Of a stretch of 64,000 nucleotides of DNA, positions 35,649 through 45,027 are shown piece after piece. The notes beneath the pieces were generated by a model, which did not search any database, had not been told where the DNA came from, and saw only the letters and a list, made by a program, of their open reading frames with translations. A program made the position numbers and the translations under genes. Where the stretch lies: the NCBI GenBank assembly GCA_029253285.1, contig JAQWZU010000106.1:16758-80757 (forward strand), written 5' to 3'. Origin of the DNA: Akkermansiaceae bacterium. Its GTDB lineage: Bacteria > Verrucomicrobiota > Verrucomicrobiia > Verrucomicrobiales > Akkermansiaceae. Position 1 is the stretch's first letter. Every line of letters begins with the position of its first letter.

Positions 35649-38600
35649 GGTAGATAAACAAATTCGTTAAGGCTGAAAATGACCTGACAAAGGTCAGCGT
35701 AGGCAAGTTGTTTCCCGTTTTTGGTTCCTTGATAAGAAGACGCCTGAGCATCAATGAACGCGCGGTTATCACGTAACTCCGTTGAGCTTGGGTCACGACT
35801 TAGCGTGCGACGGTAGAGTTCGCTAATCGCTTCATCGGTCTCCTTTTGGGAGACACTTGCCGCCAAAGCGCCCGCCCAACTCACAACCTGCGGATTATTC
35901 ATGAAGAGCAAGGCCTGGGGTGCGATCGTCGTACTGGGACGACTTCCCTGACTCGACAGCGGCTCAGGTTGATCAAAGATCTGCATCATCGGAACGAGCC
36001 GACTACGCTTGATCATGAAATAGATACTGCGACGGCGATGCCTCTCATCCAAAGTCCCCGGTCCATACATTCTGGTGTCCAGTTGCCCGGCCGACGAAAG
36101 AATAGAATCACGCACGATTTCGGCTTCGAGACGTCGCGGAGTGAAGCGCCAGAGGAATTGATTATCGGGATCAGCCGCAACTTTCTTCGGCGAGGGCGCA
36201 CTGCTTTGTTGCCAGGTCGCACTGAGCATGATGTCGCGATGTAAGGCTTTCACATCCCATCCGCTCGCAATAAACTGTCGAGCCATGTAATCCAACAACT
36301 CCGGATGCGAGGGAAGCTTTCCTTGCAGACCAAAGTCGTTCGGGGTCGATACGATTCCCCTTCCAAAGTGATGATGCCAAATACGATTCACTGCCACCCG
36401 CGCCAACAAGTGGCCTGCGCCATTCTCGACATCCGTCATCCAGTTCGCCAATCCGGTGCGACGATAACTCGTACGCTTCCAATCAGCCGGAGGCTGCTCC
36501 TGCCAATCAGCACTGGCCTTGCCATCATTCATGAGCACCTGAAGAAAACCCGCATTTGCCACACCCTTTTTCTGATTCGGATCGCCTCGACTTAGGAAAT
36601 GTGTCTTAGGATAAAAATGCGGGAAACCGCGGCCATCGGCATGATGTTTTGTTGGCTTAAACCCTTCGCTGGTCACCTGCACTTTGGTCACGCTGGGCTT
36701 GGGCTTGGTTCCGGGGGAATTTCTGACAGCCGCATCCAGCTTCACCCATTCCGGGATTGAAATGAGGTATTGCTGAAAGAGCACCTCTCGCTGTTTCTCA
36801 TCAAGCGTTCCTTTCGCCAAAGCCTCAAGAGCCGCGCTGATCGCACCGTCTTTTCCACCGCCCACTTTCACTGAAGGCGCAGGATTTCCACTCACCGAAA
36901 GACGGAATCTTCCCAAGCTATGCTGTGTGTTATTGGAAAACCTCAGTTCCACCTCCAGCATCTCTCCGCTATTAAGCTTCGTTACCTTCTCTAACTCAAA
37001 AACCGCAGCCTGATCTTTCCCAATCCCTCCTGAATCCACAGCCCAACCAGTCCCATTGAAATCTTTGTCAATCGACGAAGCCACCGAGAGATTACTCTTA
37101 TTTTGTTGATGCGTCGCTTTCGCGCCGACCAATTTCAGCTCCCGTTTTTTCCCGTCGCGAGAAACCGCCAAAAGCTTGAGATTGCTCAATGCAAAATTCC
37201 CATTACTCGCTCGCCCCGGTCCCTTTCGCTTCATCGAGGAATCAGTCAAGGCCTCCACGCGGAGAAATCGCATCATCCCCGAAGGAGGTGCCGATCCGAC
37301 TGTATAGGTCTCCTTCGCCCCTGCTGCCCCCACCGCCAATATCGCACCGTCGGCTTGCTGTTTCAGCTTGGTTGCCTTGTGACTGGAAACGGCACTCTTC
37401 ACGCCAAGGTTCATCCACTCACTTTGCGCCACCGAAGAACGAGCACCGGTCTTGAGCCACTCTTTAAATGAATTTACCAGCTTGGGATTCGCTTCAAATG
37501 CCGCGCGAGCATTCACTGACTGATCGCACCTCACCTGCCACTCCTTCAAGGCCAACTGATATTCTTCAGAATCCAAATCAACATCGATCTCACTGCGAAT
37601 CGTCGTGGTGAAGTTCGCCACAAAACGATAGTAATCCTTGACCGGAATGGGATCAAACTTGTGATCATGGCAACGGGCACATCCGATGGTCAGCCCCAAC
37701 ATCGCCGTGCCAGTCGTGGCGGCCATGTCGTCCAATTCATCGTAACGCGCGCTTTCAAATTCCTTCTCCGTCAGCTGCGTCGGAAAGACACCCGCTCCTA
37801 AAAAACCCGTCGCCATCATCGCGAGCGGATTCTCCGGATCGATCTCGTCGCCCGCGACTTGCAACCGAACAAATTCATCCCAGGGCATGTTCGCGTTGAG
37901 CGCCTTGATCACAAAATCGCGATAGTGGTAAGCATACTTACGGTTGTAATCCTGCTCAAAGCCATGGCTCTCCGCAAAGCGCGCCGCATCCAACCAATGC
38001 CGCGCCCAACGCTCTCCATAGTGCGGGCTGGCGAGAAGTTCATCCACCAAGTCCACATGGCTCATCGAAAGCGCCGCCTTCAATTGCTCTGCGGTCGGCG
38101 GCAATCCAATCACCGATAAATACGCCCGCCGAATCCGATCTCGATCCTTGGCCTGCGAATTGGGAAGCAGATTATTTTCCTGCAATTTTGCCGCGACGAA
38201 TTGGTCAATCTCCCCCTTCACCCATTTCCCTCCAGCCTTCGGCGGCGTCACCTTGGCCAGCGGCTTAAACGACCAAAACTCACGATCACTATCCGTCACC
38301 CTCATCTCAGCAGGACGATCGCCCTTCTTCTCAAGCAGCGGCTTGTCATAAGGTGCGCCCAGCGCGATCCACTTCTCAAAATCTGCGATCAGGGAATCAG
38401 GTAGCTTGTCCTTCTTCGGCGGCATCTCCAGGTCCTCTTCCTCATGTCGGATCAAAGTGAGTAAATAACTCTCTCCCGGCTTTTCCAAATCAATGGCATC
38501 CTCCGAATCCCCGCCTTCCAACAACAAATCCCGCGTTGAGAGATCCAATCCCGAGCGAACCTTCTCATCCCCGTGGCATTTCAGACAATTGTCGATCAGG

Positions 38601-38722
38601 GCCGGACGAATCGTCTTTTGAAACAAGGCAGTCCCCTCCTTCATCTTCTCGGCATGCCCTTCCTGGGACAATGCCGGACTACCTAAGAGAACAACCGCGA
38701 TAGTAAGGACTTGTTTGCGCAT
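35645..38722 (-). CDS. PSCyt1/DUF1549/DUF1553 secreted cytochrome-like protein
   Basis: A 1025-aa protein with a signal peptide (MRKQVLTIAVVLLGSPALS). The N-terminal PSCyt1 domain has the heme-type motif IDNCLKCHGDEKVRSGLDLS and EDLEMPPKKDKLP, whose Met may be the distal ligand. DUF1549 follows with IRRAYLSVIGLPPTAEQLKAAL and GCARCHDHKFDPIPVKDYY. A beta-rich domain of roughly 250 residues is inserted before DUF1553 (LLARVAVNRIWHHHFGRGIVSTPNDFG). Covalent heme binding at CxxCH is expected if the c-type maturation system exists. It is the first gene of the second DUF1549-DUF1501 pair. Confidence 0.92.
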   Translation of the reverse strand: MRKQVLTIAVVLLGSPALSQEGHAEKMKEGTALFQKTIRPALIDNCLKCHGDEKVRSGLDLSTRDLLLEGGDSEDAIDLEKPGESYLLTLIRHEEEDLEMPPKKDKLPDSLIADFEKWIALGAPYDKPLLEKKGDRPAEMRVTDSDREFWSFKPLAKVTPPKAGGKWVKGEIDQFVAAKLQENNLLPNSQAKDRDRIRRAYLSVIGLPPTAEQLKAALSMSHVDLVDELLASPHYGERWARHWLDAARFAESHGFEQDYNRKYAYHYRDFVIKALNANMPWDEFVRLQVAGDEIDPENPLAMMATGFLGAGVFPTQLTEKEFESARYDELDDMAATTGTAMLGLTIGCARCHDHKFDPIPVKDYYRFVANFTTTIRSEIDVDLDSEEYQLALKEWQVRCDQSVNARAAFEANPKLVNSFKEWLKTGARSSVAQSEWMNLGVKSAVSSHKATKLKQQADGAILAVGAAGAKETYTVGSAPPSGMMRFLRVEALTDSSMKRKGPGRASNGNFALSNLKLLAVSRDGKKRELKLVGAKATHQQNKSNLSVASSIDKDFNGTGWAVDSGGIGKDQAAVFELEKVTKLNSGEMLEVELRFSNNTQHSLGRFRLSVSGNPAPSVKVGGGKDGAISAALEALAKGTLDEKQREVLFQQYLISIPEWVKLDAAVRNSPGTKPKPSVTKVQVTSEGFKPTKHHADGRGFPHFYPKTHFLSRGDPNQKKGVANAGFLQVLMNDGKASADWQEQPPADWKRTSYRRTGLANWMTDVENGAGHLLARVAVNRIWHHHFGRGIVSTPNDFGLQGKLPSHPELLDYMARQFIASGWDVKALHRDIMLSATWQQSSAPSPKKVAADPDNQFLWRFTPRRLEAEIVRDSILSSAGQLDTRMYGPGTLDERHRRRSIYFMIKRSRLVPMMQIFDQPEPLSSQGSRPSTTIAPQALLFMNNPQVVSWAGALAASVSQKETDEAISELYRRTLSRDPSSTELRDNRAFIDAQASSYQGTKNGKQLAYADLCQVIFSLNEFVYLP

Positions 38723-38992
38723 AGAATTCAGACCAGTGATCAGTAGTTTCCCATTTACGCCCCACCCATGGCAATCTCTATCAAGAGCCCACTACGAAAA
38801 AAGAGAGACTTTTACCGCCAGCTGCGCTGGTGCGAACCTTGGTTCCAAGAGGCCATCGACCGCCTGAAGAAAGAACGCGGAGAGACGAATCGGGAGAATG
38901 GAAATCAGAAATTATATTTTTCTCACTCCCCCCCCCGGCCAGCTAGGACTTTCCTACCGCGGTCTCATCCTGCCTCAACAACAAAAAACGAG

Positions 38993-39068
38993 TGGTACGG
39001 GATGACGGACTCGAACCGCCGACATACTCGGTGTAAACGAGTCGCTCTACCAACTGAGCTAATCCCGC
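38993..39068 (-). tRNA. tRNA-Val (anticodon TAC)
   Basis: Read on the minus strand, GCGGGATTAGCTCAGTTGGT starts a full cloverleaf of 76 nt. The acceptor stem GCGGGAT pairs with ATCCCGT (one G-U). The anticodon stem ACTCG/CGAGT encloses TTTACAC, giving anticodon TAC. The T arm contains GGTTCGAGTCC. The 3' CCA is encoded. Confidence 0.97.
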
Positions 39069-39170
39069 ATGGACCACTCGGACGGGCGGACTTTAATCAG
39101 AAGCCTGGGGGGCGATCAAGCGATTTGCGCGCTTGTGTGTCACTAAATTCGGTGATTTCTTTCGCGCGCC

Positions 39171-39635
39171 ATGCATTTGCGCTTCACGGAAGAAGAACTC
39201 GCCACTCTCGTAGAGATGGTCAGCCTGGCTGCGGAGGTGGCAAACTTAAACCCTGAAGAGAGCGGATCAGCTGATTTGGCGCGCTTTGAGGCTGTCGAAA
39301 GCAAGGTTCTCGAGTCGGCCAAGCACGCCGGGATGGCGGAATGGATCGAGTTCGACCAGCAACGGAGCAAGAACCGCGTGACGGAGAAATTCCAGGCCAA
39401 TTCCTATTTCCAGCGCTGCATCGAAGAGTTCCGTAATGCCCATTTCTGGGAAGAACTCATGATTCGTCTCGCCGAGCGGGATCTCATCAAGGAGATGGGC
39501 GAAGAAGCCTATCTCGCGATGAACGAAGAAGCCCGCCGCAAAAAAGCCGAGCCCCGCGAAAAGCGCTATTGGGCCAAATTCCAAAAAAAAGGAATCAGCC
39601 CGCTCCATTGGGTGGAACCCAACGAAGACCTCTAA
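39171..39635 (+). CDS. Hypothetical helical protein
   Basis: A 154-aa charged, mainly helical protein (MHLRFTEEELATLVEMVSLAAEVANLN, then FRNAHFWEELMIRLAERDLIKEMG) without signal peptide or membrane segment. I do not recognise a family. It starts about 100 bp from the divergent tRNA-Val and ends 49 bp before the next gene on the same strand, which may be cotranscribed. Codon use matches its neighbours, supporting a real gene. Confidence 0.75.
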   Translation: MHLRFTEEELATLVEMVSLAAEVANLNPEESGSADLARFEAVESKVLESAKHAGMAEWIEFDQQRSKNRVTEKFQANSYFQRCIEEFRNAHFWEELMIRLAERDLIKEMGEEAYLAMNEEARRKKAEPREKRYWAKFQKKGISPLHWVEPNEDL

Positions 39636-39684
39636 GTCGCGTTTCTGCGTTTTCATTCCCCAACTTCTCCCCCATCTTTCTGTC

Positions 39685-40716
39685 GTGATCACGCGACGAA
39701 AGACCTTTTACCCGATCTCGGATTCCCTCCGAAACTATCTCGCGCACTACGGCCGGCTTTCTGAAGTCCCTCTCGTCTACGACGAACTCCTCCGCTTCAC
39801 CGGCTCCATCCCCTACGAAAACCCCAAAGGCGAGGAAACTCTCTGGCTGGAGGTAATGTATCCTCCCGAGGTTATGGCCGAGCTCCGACCCAAGCTCACC
39901 AGGATCTATTCCATGCTCAAAATCGGCGACGACTTGAGCCTCGCCGATCACCTTACTGTTGAGCGCATCGACTTCGGCGAGTTTGGAAACTCCCGCCCAT
40001 TCCGCATCCGCATCACCAACCTCTTTAACGGCAACTCGGATTATTATTATGTCAAACACGCCGATGCTTCCCGACTCTTTGGCCTGGAGCTGGAACACAT
40101 CCTCTCGCCCAACCGCATCAACTACCTCGTCAATGGCAACACCTTGATCGAGGAACACATCGCAGGCGTTCCGGGCGATGTCTTCATTCGCGACTACCTC
40201 TCCGACCCGGCCCTCAATCACGTCCGGGTCGCCAAGGAATTTGTCAAATTCGGCGAACGTTGCTTTCTTCGTATGCTCGGCGACATGCGCACGGTGAATT
40301 ACGTTGTCGATATCACGCCTGACTTCGAGGAAGTGCAATACCGCGTTCGTCCCATTGACTTCGATCAACAATCATACGAAGGCAAGCTCTCGGTCTACCG
40401 CGCCCACATGTTTCCTGACAACCGTCCGGTGGAAGAGTTGGTGCGCTCCCACCTCAACGATCAAACGATACTGCAATACCGCGCCGAAGAGCACCTCCAA
40501 ATGAGCCGTCGGGCCAAAGTCGAACGCAATCGCCTCAAAGCCGTCCTCACCGTAATGAATCGCACCAACCTAGCGCCTCACGAACACGTGGTGGAACTCC
40601 GCGAAGCGATGGTCGAGCGCTATGGCTCGCACGCCTTCGAGGCCTGTGAATCGATGGGAGCCCTGACCGCGACCCACCTCCAACAAGTCCTCGACCTTAC
40701 TCCACGCCGAAGTTGA
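39685..40716 (+). CDS. Unknown protein with kinase-like sequence features
   Basis: A 343-aa soluble protein with a GTG start. I do not recognise a family. Features suggestive of a remote protein-kinase/aminoglycoside-phosphotransferase fold are an invariant-looking lysine in SDYYYVKHADASRLFGLELEHIL (K followed by E about 15 residues later), a hinge-like LIEEHIAGVPGDVF, and TVNYVVDI followed by RPIDFDQQSY, which could supply the catalytic-loop Asn and metal-binding Asp. No P-loop or signal peptide is seen. The C-terminal 20 bp overlap the convergent secreted protein gene. The kinase link is inference. Confidence 0.75.
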   Translation: MITRRKTFYPISDSLRNYLAHYGRLSEVPLVYDELLRFTGSIPYENPKGEETLWLEVMYPPEVMAELRPKLTRIYSMLKIGDDLSLADHLTVERIDFGEFGNSRPFRIRITNLFNGNSDYYYVKHADASRLFGLELEHILSPNRINYLVNGNTLIEEHIAGVPGDVFIRDYLSDPALNHVRVAKEFVKFGERCFLRMLGDMRTVNYVVDITPDFEEVQYRVRPIDFDQQSYEGKLSVYRAHMFPDNRPVEELVRSHLNDQTILQYRAEEHLQMSRRAKVERNRLKAVLTVMNRTNLAPHEHVVELREAMVERYGSHAFEACESMGALTATHLQQVLDLTPRRS

Positions 40717-41512
40717 CGAAGCAATCACGCTCGCCCAATTTGTCGTTATTGGCCCACCAGTAAATCGTGAGTCCCCGATAAATCTCGCTCTTCGCCTCCA
40801 CTTCAAGAACCCCGATTTTTTCGCTTCCTTGCTCGATCACAAATGAATCGGAGCCATATTGCTTGGACTTAATTTCGAGTTCACTCATTCCCGCGGCAAA
40901 GTGCTTTTCATCGTTGAGATCCACCTCGGTGTCAGAGAATTTCACCTTCACCTTCTTACCGTCCTTGAGGCGTTTTCCGATAAAGACATCACTCCTGATG
41001 GCCTTCTCGATTTTTTCTTCTTCAGTATCACTCTTAATGCTGTGGAAAGCTCGCAAGGAAAACTTTAAGCCCACCCGGATCGGGTTCTCGGTCTTTTTCT
41101 CGACCACCTTTGGCTTCACCATGACGCCCTTGCTCGAAACGGCATGCACAAATTCCACCTTGGTATCGCCCGTCACCGTCACCGTGAAATCAACCGGCTT
41201 TTTCGAATTTAGAATCGCCTCTTTGGCCGTAGTGGTAAATGGATCCTCTGAGATTGGCCTGCGGGTCACCCATTTCCCTTTGATCTCTTCCTGCACAACG
41301 AAGTTAAGCTTCACCTCCTTATGAGAGGTCCGGGTCTTTCCTTTTTTGGGGTGTAGGAGCCCCTCGAGATCTTCGGAACCAACACCATAGTCATACTTGC
41401 GGCCATCCCAGCCAATGAAATATCCGAGCCATTCCGTGCGGTCGGCATGAACGGGAAGTTCCGCGAATGCGGAGGAGGTCAGGATGGCGAGGAGGGTCAG
41501 CGTGCGTTTCAT
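40697..41512 (-). CDS. Secreted hypothetical protein
   Basis: A 271-aa protein with a signal peptide (MKRTLTLLAILTSSAFA). The mature part is Lys-rich and predicted beta-rich (VDFTVTVTGDTKVEFVHAV; KKVKVKFSDTEVDLNDEKHF). No recognisable domain or cysteine pair was found. The gene is convergent with the kinase-like gene and overlaps it by 20 bp. Periplasmic or surface location is expected. No function can be given. Confidence 0.75.
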   Translation of the reverse strand: MKRTLTLLAILTSSAFAELPVHADRTEWLGYFIGWDGRKYDYGVGSEDLEGLLHPKKGKTRTSHKEVKLNFVVQEEIKGKWVTRRPISEDPFTTTAKEAILNSKKPVDFTVTVTGDTKVEFVHAVSSKGVMVKPKVVEKKTENPIRVGLKFSLRAFHSIKSDTEEEKIEKAIRSDVFIGKRLKDGKKVKVKFSDTEVDLNDEKHFAAGMSELEIKSKQYGSDSFVIEQGSEKIGVLEVEAKSEIYRGLTIYWWANNDKLGERDCFVNFGVE

Positions 41513-41600
41513 ACCGAAAACTCTAGCGAGAGATTTTCAGCCTGCCAGCGAAAATCGCCTTGCCGGGAATACCCACCCTCCCCGACGCGCTTATTCCTCG

Positions 41601-41885
41601 ATGAAACGTCTTCTTCTCGCTTTCTTTCTTCTCGCCGACTGCTAGGCCGAAGCCGGACCGGTGGAAATCGGCACCGTCAAGTGATCCCGCGATCTCGATA
41701 AATCCCTCACCTCCCCCAAAGAGAGCGGAAAACCGGTCCTCATTCTCTTCCAGGAAGTGCCTAAATTAAGTAGCTGGAAGGACCGCATCAACACGCGGGC
41801 CGGCGTGGCCAAGCGAATGATCAAGACGCCAGAAAAGAAAAAGCGCCCGGTTCCAGAGGAACTCAAGGCGCTTGTAAAAAGATGA
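41601..41885 (+). pseudogene. Decayed exported thioredoxin-like gene with two in-frame stops
   Basis: One reading frame of 95 codons runs from ATG 41601 to TGA 41883, interrupted by TAG at 41643 and TGA at 41682. It reads MKRLLLAFFLLADC*AEAGPVEIGTVK*SRDLDKSLTSPKESG then KPVLILFQEVPKLSSWKDRI and a Lys-rich tail. A signal peptide followed by W-x-RD-x-D...GKPVLILFQEVPG is the start of an exported thioredoxin-like family seen in this phylum. The first stop fits a CAG-to-TAG change and the second a TGG-to-TGA change. The redox CxxC is missing and the body is shortened. It lies between two minus-strand genes. Confidence 0.7.
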
Positions 41886-41898
41886 ATCGAACGACCGC

Positions 41899-42513
41899 TT
41901 ACTTGGTAGCCGCAAAGTTTGCTGCGACGACGTCCCAGTTGACGACATTCCAGAATGCGGAAATATAGTCGGGACGACGGTTTTGGTAGTTCAGGTAGTA
42001 AGCATGCTCCCAGACGTCGAGTCCAAGAATCGGAGTGCAGCTACAAACGCCGGCAGCCTCGCCCATGAGCGGGTTGTCCTGGTTGGGAGTGGAACAAACT
42101 CCTAGAGTTCCGTCAGCCTTGACGCCAAGCCAGGCCCAGCCGGAACCGAAGCGAGTCGCGCCAGCTTTGGCGAACTCAGCCTTGAATTCGTCGAGTGATC
42201 CGAAGGCCGCGTCGATGGCCGCTGCGAGATCGCCCGAAGGAGCGCTCGCCCCACCGGGAGCGATGACCTGCCAGAAAAGGCTGTGGTTGAAATGTCCGCC
42301 GCCATTATTGCGAAGAGCAGGAATGTCCGCGATCTTGGCCTGAAGGTCGACCAGCGAAAGATCCGCCAGCTCGGCATTGCCTTCGAGAGCGGTGTTGAGG
42401 TTGGTCACGTAAGCATTGTGGTGCTTTCCGTGGTGAATTTCCATCGTCTGTGCGTCGATGTGCGGCTCGAGAGCGTCGTGAGCGTATCCCAGCTCGGGAA
42501 GTGAATGTGCCAT
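41899..42513 (-). CDS. sodA: Superoxide dismutase, Mn-type signatures
   Basis: A 204-aa Fe/Mn-family SOD. Metal ligands are visible in [26 protein letters not shown] and [11 protein letters not shown]. The Gly-Gly-Gly before HFNHS and the Gln in [11 protein letters not shown] are the arrangement typical of Mn rather than Fe enzymes. No signal peptide, so cytoplasmic. It has its own promoter region, divergent from rmuC, with starts about 110 bp apart. Mn specificity is likely, though cambialistic forms exist. Confidence 0.95.
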   Translation of the reverse strand: MAHSLPELGYAHDALEPHIDAQTMEIHHGKHHNAYVTNLNTALEGNAELADLSLVDLQAKIADIPALRNNGGGHFNHSLFWQVIAPGGASAPSGDLAAAIDAAFGSLDEFKAEFAKAGATRFGSGWAWLGVKADGTLGVCSTPNQDNPLMGEAAGVCSCTPILGLDVWEHAYYLNYQNRRPDYISAFWNVVNWDVVAANFAATK

Positions 42514-42624
42514 GGTTTTAATGAATTGTTTGATTTTGACGACCTGTGCTCACAGAGTGAGACGCGCCGTCGCTGGCAAGGAAAGCACCTTCCGCGACAA
42601 CCGCAAGAGACAAACATCCTCGAA

Positions 42625-44106
42625 ATGCCAGAATTTATCCAACAACCCGCCACTGCATCCGCTCTGATCGCTTTTATCGTCGGATTAGTCATCGCCGCGC
42701 TCTATTTTAAAGCCCAGCTCAGCTCGGTCAAAGCCGCTGCCGATGAACGCACTAAAAGCACCGAGAAAACAATCTCCGACCACGAAACCGAGAAAACCTC
42801 CCTCAAATCCGAGCTCGAAACGCTCCGATCCTCGGAATCCACGCTCCTGCAACATCAAAGCAAGCTCGAGGCCCAGATCGAATCCTTTAAGCAGCAGCAA
42901 AACGAAACCAACCAACTCGAGAAGCGGTTCTCCGACACCTTCAAATCCCTCTCCAACGACGCCCTTAAGTCCACCCAGCAGCAATTCCTCGACCTGGCCA
43001 AAACCACCTTCAAAACCGAGCAAAAACAAGCCAAAGGTGAACTTGAAAAGCGTGAACAAGCCGTCGCCCATCTCGTCAAGCCCGTCGCCGAGTCCCTCGA
43101 AAAAATGCAGACCCGTATTGGCGAAATCGAAAAAGCCCGCGAAGGCGCCTATTCCGCGATCAAGGAACAGGTCCACTCGCTCGTCGACTCCCAAAAAGGT
43201 CTCCACAAGGAAACCCGTCAACTCGTCAAGGCCCTGCGCCAACCCACCGGCCGCGGGCAGTGGGGTGAGATGCAACTTCAGCGCGTCGTCGAGATGGCCG
43301 GAATGCAGGAGCACTGTGACTTTACCACGCAGACCTCCACCACCACCGACGAAGGCAAACGCCTTCGCCCCGACCTCATCGTGAAGCTCCCCGGCGGCAA
43401 GCAAATCATCGTTGATTCCAAAACACCCATGGACGCCTACCTCGACGCGCTCGAAGCTGACTCCGACGAAGATCGCGACGGCCACCTCGCCCGTCACGCC
43501 AACCAGGTCTCCACACACATTCGCCAACTCGCCTCCAAAAACTACCAGGCCCAATTCCAACCCGCGCCGGAATTCGTCGTCCTCTTCCTTCCGTCCGAGT
43601 CCTTCTTCTCAGCCGCTCTCACCCAAGACTCTTCCCTCCTCGAGCAGGGCGTCGATCAGAACGTCATCCTTGCCACTCCGACCACCCTCATCGCTCTCCT
43701 CCGCTCTGTCGCTTACGGCTGGCGTCAGGAAGCCCTCGCCGAAAACGCCCGCCGTATTTCCGACACCGGACGCGAACTCCACAAACGTCTCACCGTCTTC
43801 TCCGGACACCTCGGCAAAGTCGGACGCGCCCTCGACACCTCGGTCAAATCCTACAACTCCGCCGTCTCCTCCCTCGAGTCCCGCATCCTTCCCTCGGCAC
43901 GCAAATTCGAAAACCTCGAAGCCTCCGAACAAAGTCTCACCTTCGAGAGTCCCAACAGTCTCGAAATCACCCCCAAACATACCCAGTCCCTCGAAGCCCC
44001 CGCCGACGACATCACCCTCGATCTCGGAGAACCACCCACTGGAGAAGTCGAAGAAAAAGCTAGCTCCGCCGCCGGCGACTTCCGCGCCGCCCTCGAAGAC
44101 TCATGA
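42625..44106 (+). CDS. rmuC: RmuC-family DNA recombination protein
   Basis: The start is set at the ATG at 42625 (MPEFIQQPATASALIAFIVGLVIAALYF), giving 493 aa. One N-terminal membrane helix is followed by a long coiled coil (residues about 45-190) and the RmuC nuclease-like core: GRGQWGEMQLQRVVEMAGM, LRPDLIVKLPGGKQIIVDSKTPMDAYLDAL, FVVLFLPSESFFSAAL and LIALLRSVAYGWRQE. The DxK in IVDSK is the PD-(D/E)XK catalytic element. RmuC limits inversions at repeats in E. coli. The gene overlaps the SDR gene by 4 bp (ATGA). Confidence 0.93.
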   Translation: MPEFIQQPATASALIAFIVGLVIAALYFKAQLSSVKAAADERTKSTEKTISDHETEKTSLKSELETLRSSESTLLQHQSKLEAQIESFKQQQNETNQLEKRFSDTFKSLSNDALKSTQQQFLDLAKTTFKTEQKQAKGELEKREQAVAHLVKPVAESLEKMQTRIGEIEKAREGAYSAIKEQVHSLVDSQKGLHKETRQLVKALRQPTGRGQWGEMQLQRVVEMAGMQEHCDFTTQTSTTTDEGKRLRPDLIVKLPGGKQIIVDSKTPMDAYLDALEADSDEDRDGHLARHANQVSTHIRQLASKNYQAQFQPAPEFVVLFLPSESFFSAALTQDSSLLEQGVDQNVILATPTTLIALLRSVAYGWRQEALAENARRISDTGRELHKRLTVFSGHLGKVGRALDTSVKSYNSAVSSLESRILPSARKFENLEASEQSLTFESPNSLEITPKHTQSLEAPADDITLDLGEPPTGEVEEKASSAAGDFRAALEDS

Positions 44107-44792
44107 AAACCGCCCTCGTCACCGGAGCGTCTTCCGGCATTGGAAAAGCCATCGCGATTGCCCTTCAGGAATCAGGGATGAAAGTCATCGGGCTCTGTCG
44201 GTCTGTCGAGAATCTTCCAGAGGGAGTCACACCGCTTGCTTGTGATCTTCGCGATGCCACCCAGATCCAGGAAGCCTTCCTCTCGCTCGATCACCTCGAT
44301 ATTCTCGTTAACTCTGCAGGCCTGGCTTATCTCTCCCGACTCACCGATGGCGACCCCGCGCTTTGGGAAGAAATGTGGCAAGTCAACGTGCACGCCCTTA
44401 GTCTTTGCTGCCAGTTAGCCCTTCCCCTTTTCCCCGAAAACAGCGGGCAGATTCTAAATCTCTCTTCCATGTCCGGGCACCGCGTTCCGCCCACCGGAGG
44501 ATTCTACGCCGCCACCAAATTTGCAGTCCGCGCCGTCAGCGAAGCCCTCCGCGCCGAATTAAAGAGCAACTGCTCGGCCATCCGAGTCGCCACCCTTTCC
44601 CCCGGCTTCGTCGACACTCCACTTCTCGACAAATACTTCGCCGGACGCGAAGACCAGCTCAAACAAACCCGCGAGAGCATCAAGATGCTCACCCCTGAAT
44701 CCATCGCCGCCAGCGCCCTCCACATCCTCACTTCCCCACCTGACGTCGAGGTCAACGACATCATGATGCGCAGTGCAGACCAGGCGATGTGA
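44103..44792 (+). CDS. Short-chain dehydrogenase/reductase
   Basis: A 229-aa classical SDR. The cofactor motif is ALVTGASSGIGKAIAIALQ (TGxxxGxG), followed by LVNSAGLAYL (NAG position altered to NSAG), the catalytic Ser in LSSMSGHRV and YAATKFAVRA (YxxxK). It is cytoplasmic and NAD(P)-dependent. Its start overlaps the rmuC stop by 4 bp, so the two are translationally coupled, but no functional link is evident. The substrate is unknown. The following 235 bp hold no recognisable gene. Confidence 0.9.
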   Translation: MKTALVTGASSGIGKAIAIALQESGMKVIGLCRSVENLPEGVTPLACDLRDATQIQEAFLSLDHLDILVNSAGLAYLSRLTDGDPALWEEMWQVNVHALSLCCQLALPLFPENSGQILNLSSMSGHRVPPTGGFYAATKFAVRAVSEALRAELKSNCSAIRVATLSPGFVDTPLLDKYFAGREDQLKQTRESIKMLTPESIAASALHILTSPPDVEVNDIMMRSADQAM

Positions 44793-45027
44793 GATTCTTA
44801 AAAACCCCATTGGAGACCGAAGCCTCCATGAAAAAAGTCGACGAGCAATTCGTCTCCGGAGGCGCCCGACTCCCGATCCGCAGCCCAGCTATAGGACCCG
44901 TCACACAAAGTTGAACAGTTGAAACAAAATATCGAGTATAAGATTGCCCTGCCGCAGACTTTACCGTGGCACAAAAAACCGCGTCCTTTTCAAAAAAAAC
45001 GTGGTCCTAAAATATTAATTGGGAATT

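Noticed and set aside
38768-39256. 162-aa + strand ORF upstream of the 39171 gene
   Set aside because: It reads straight through tRNA-Val and into the next gene in another frame. The first 40 residues look protein-like but cannot stand as a gene.
44828-44914. 28-codon ORF (MKKVDEQFVSGGARLPIRSP) after the SDR gene
   Set aside because: Short, no leader signal and no recognisable family; may be a gene remnant but evidence is too thin.
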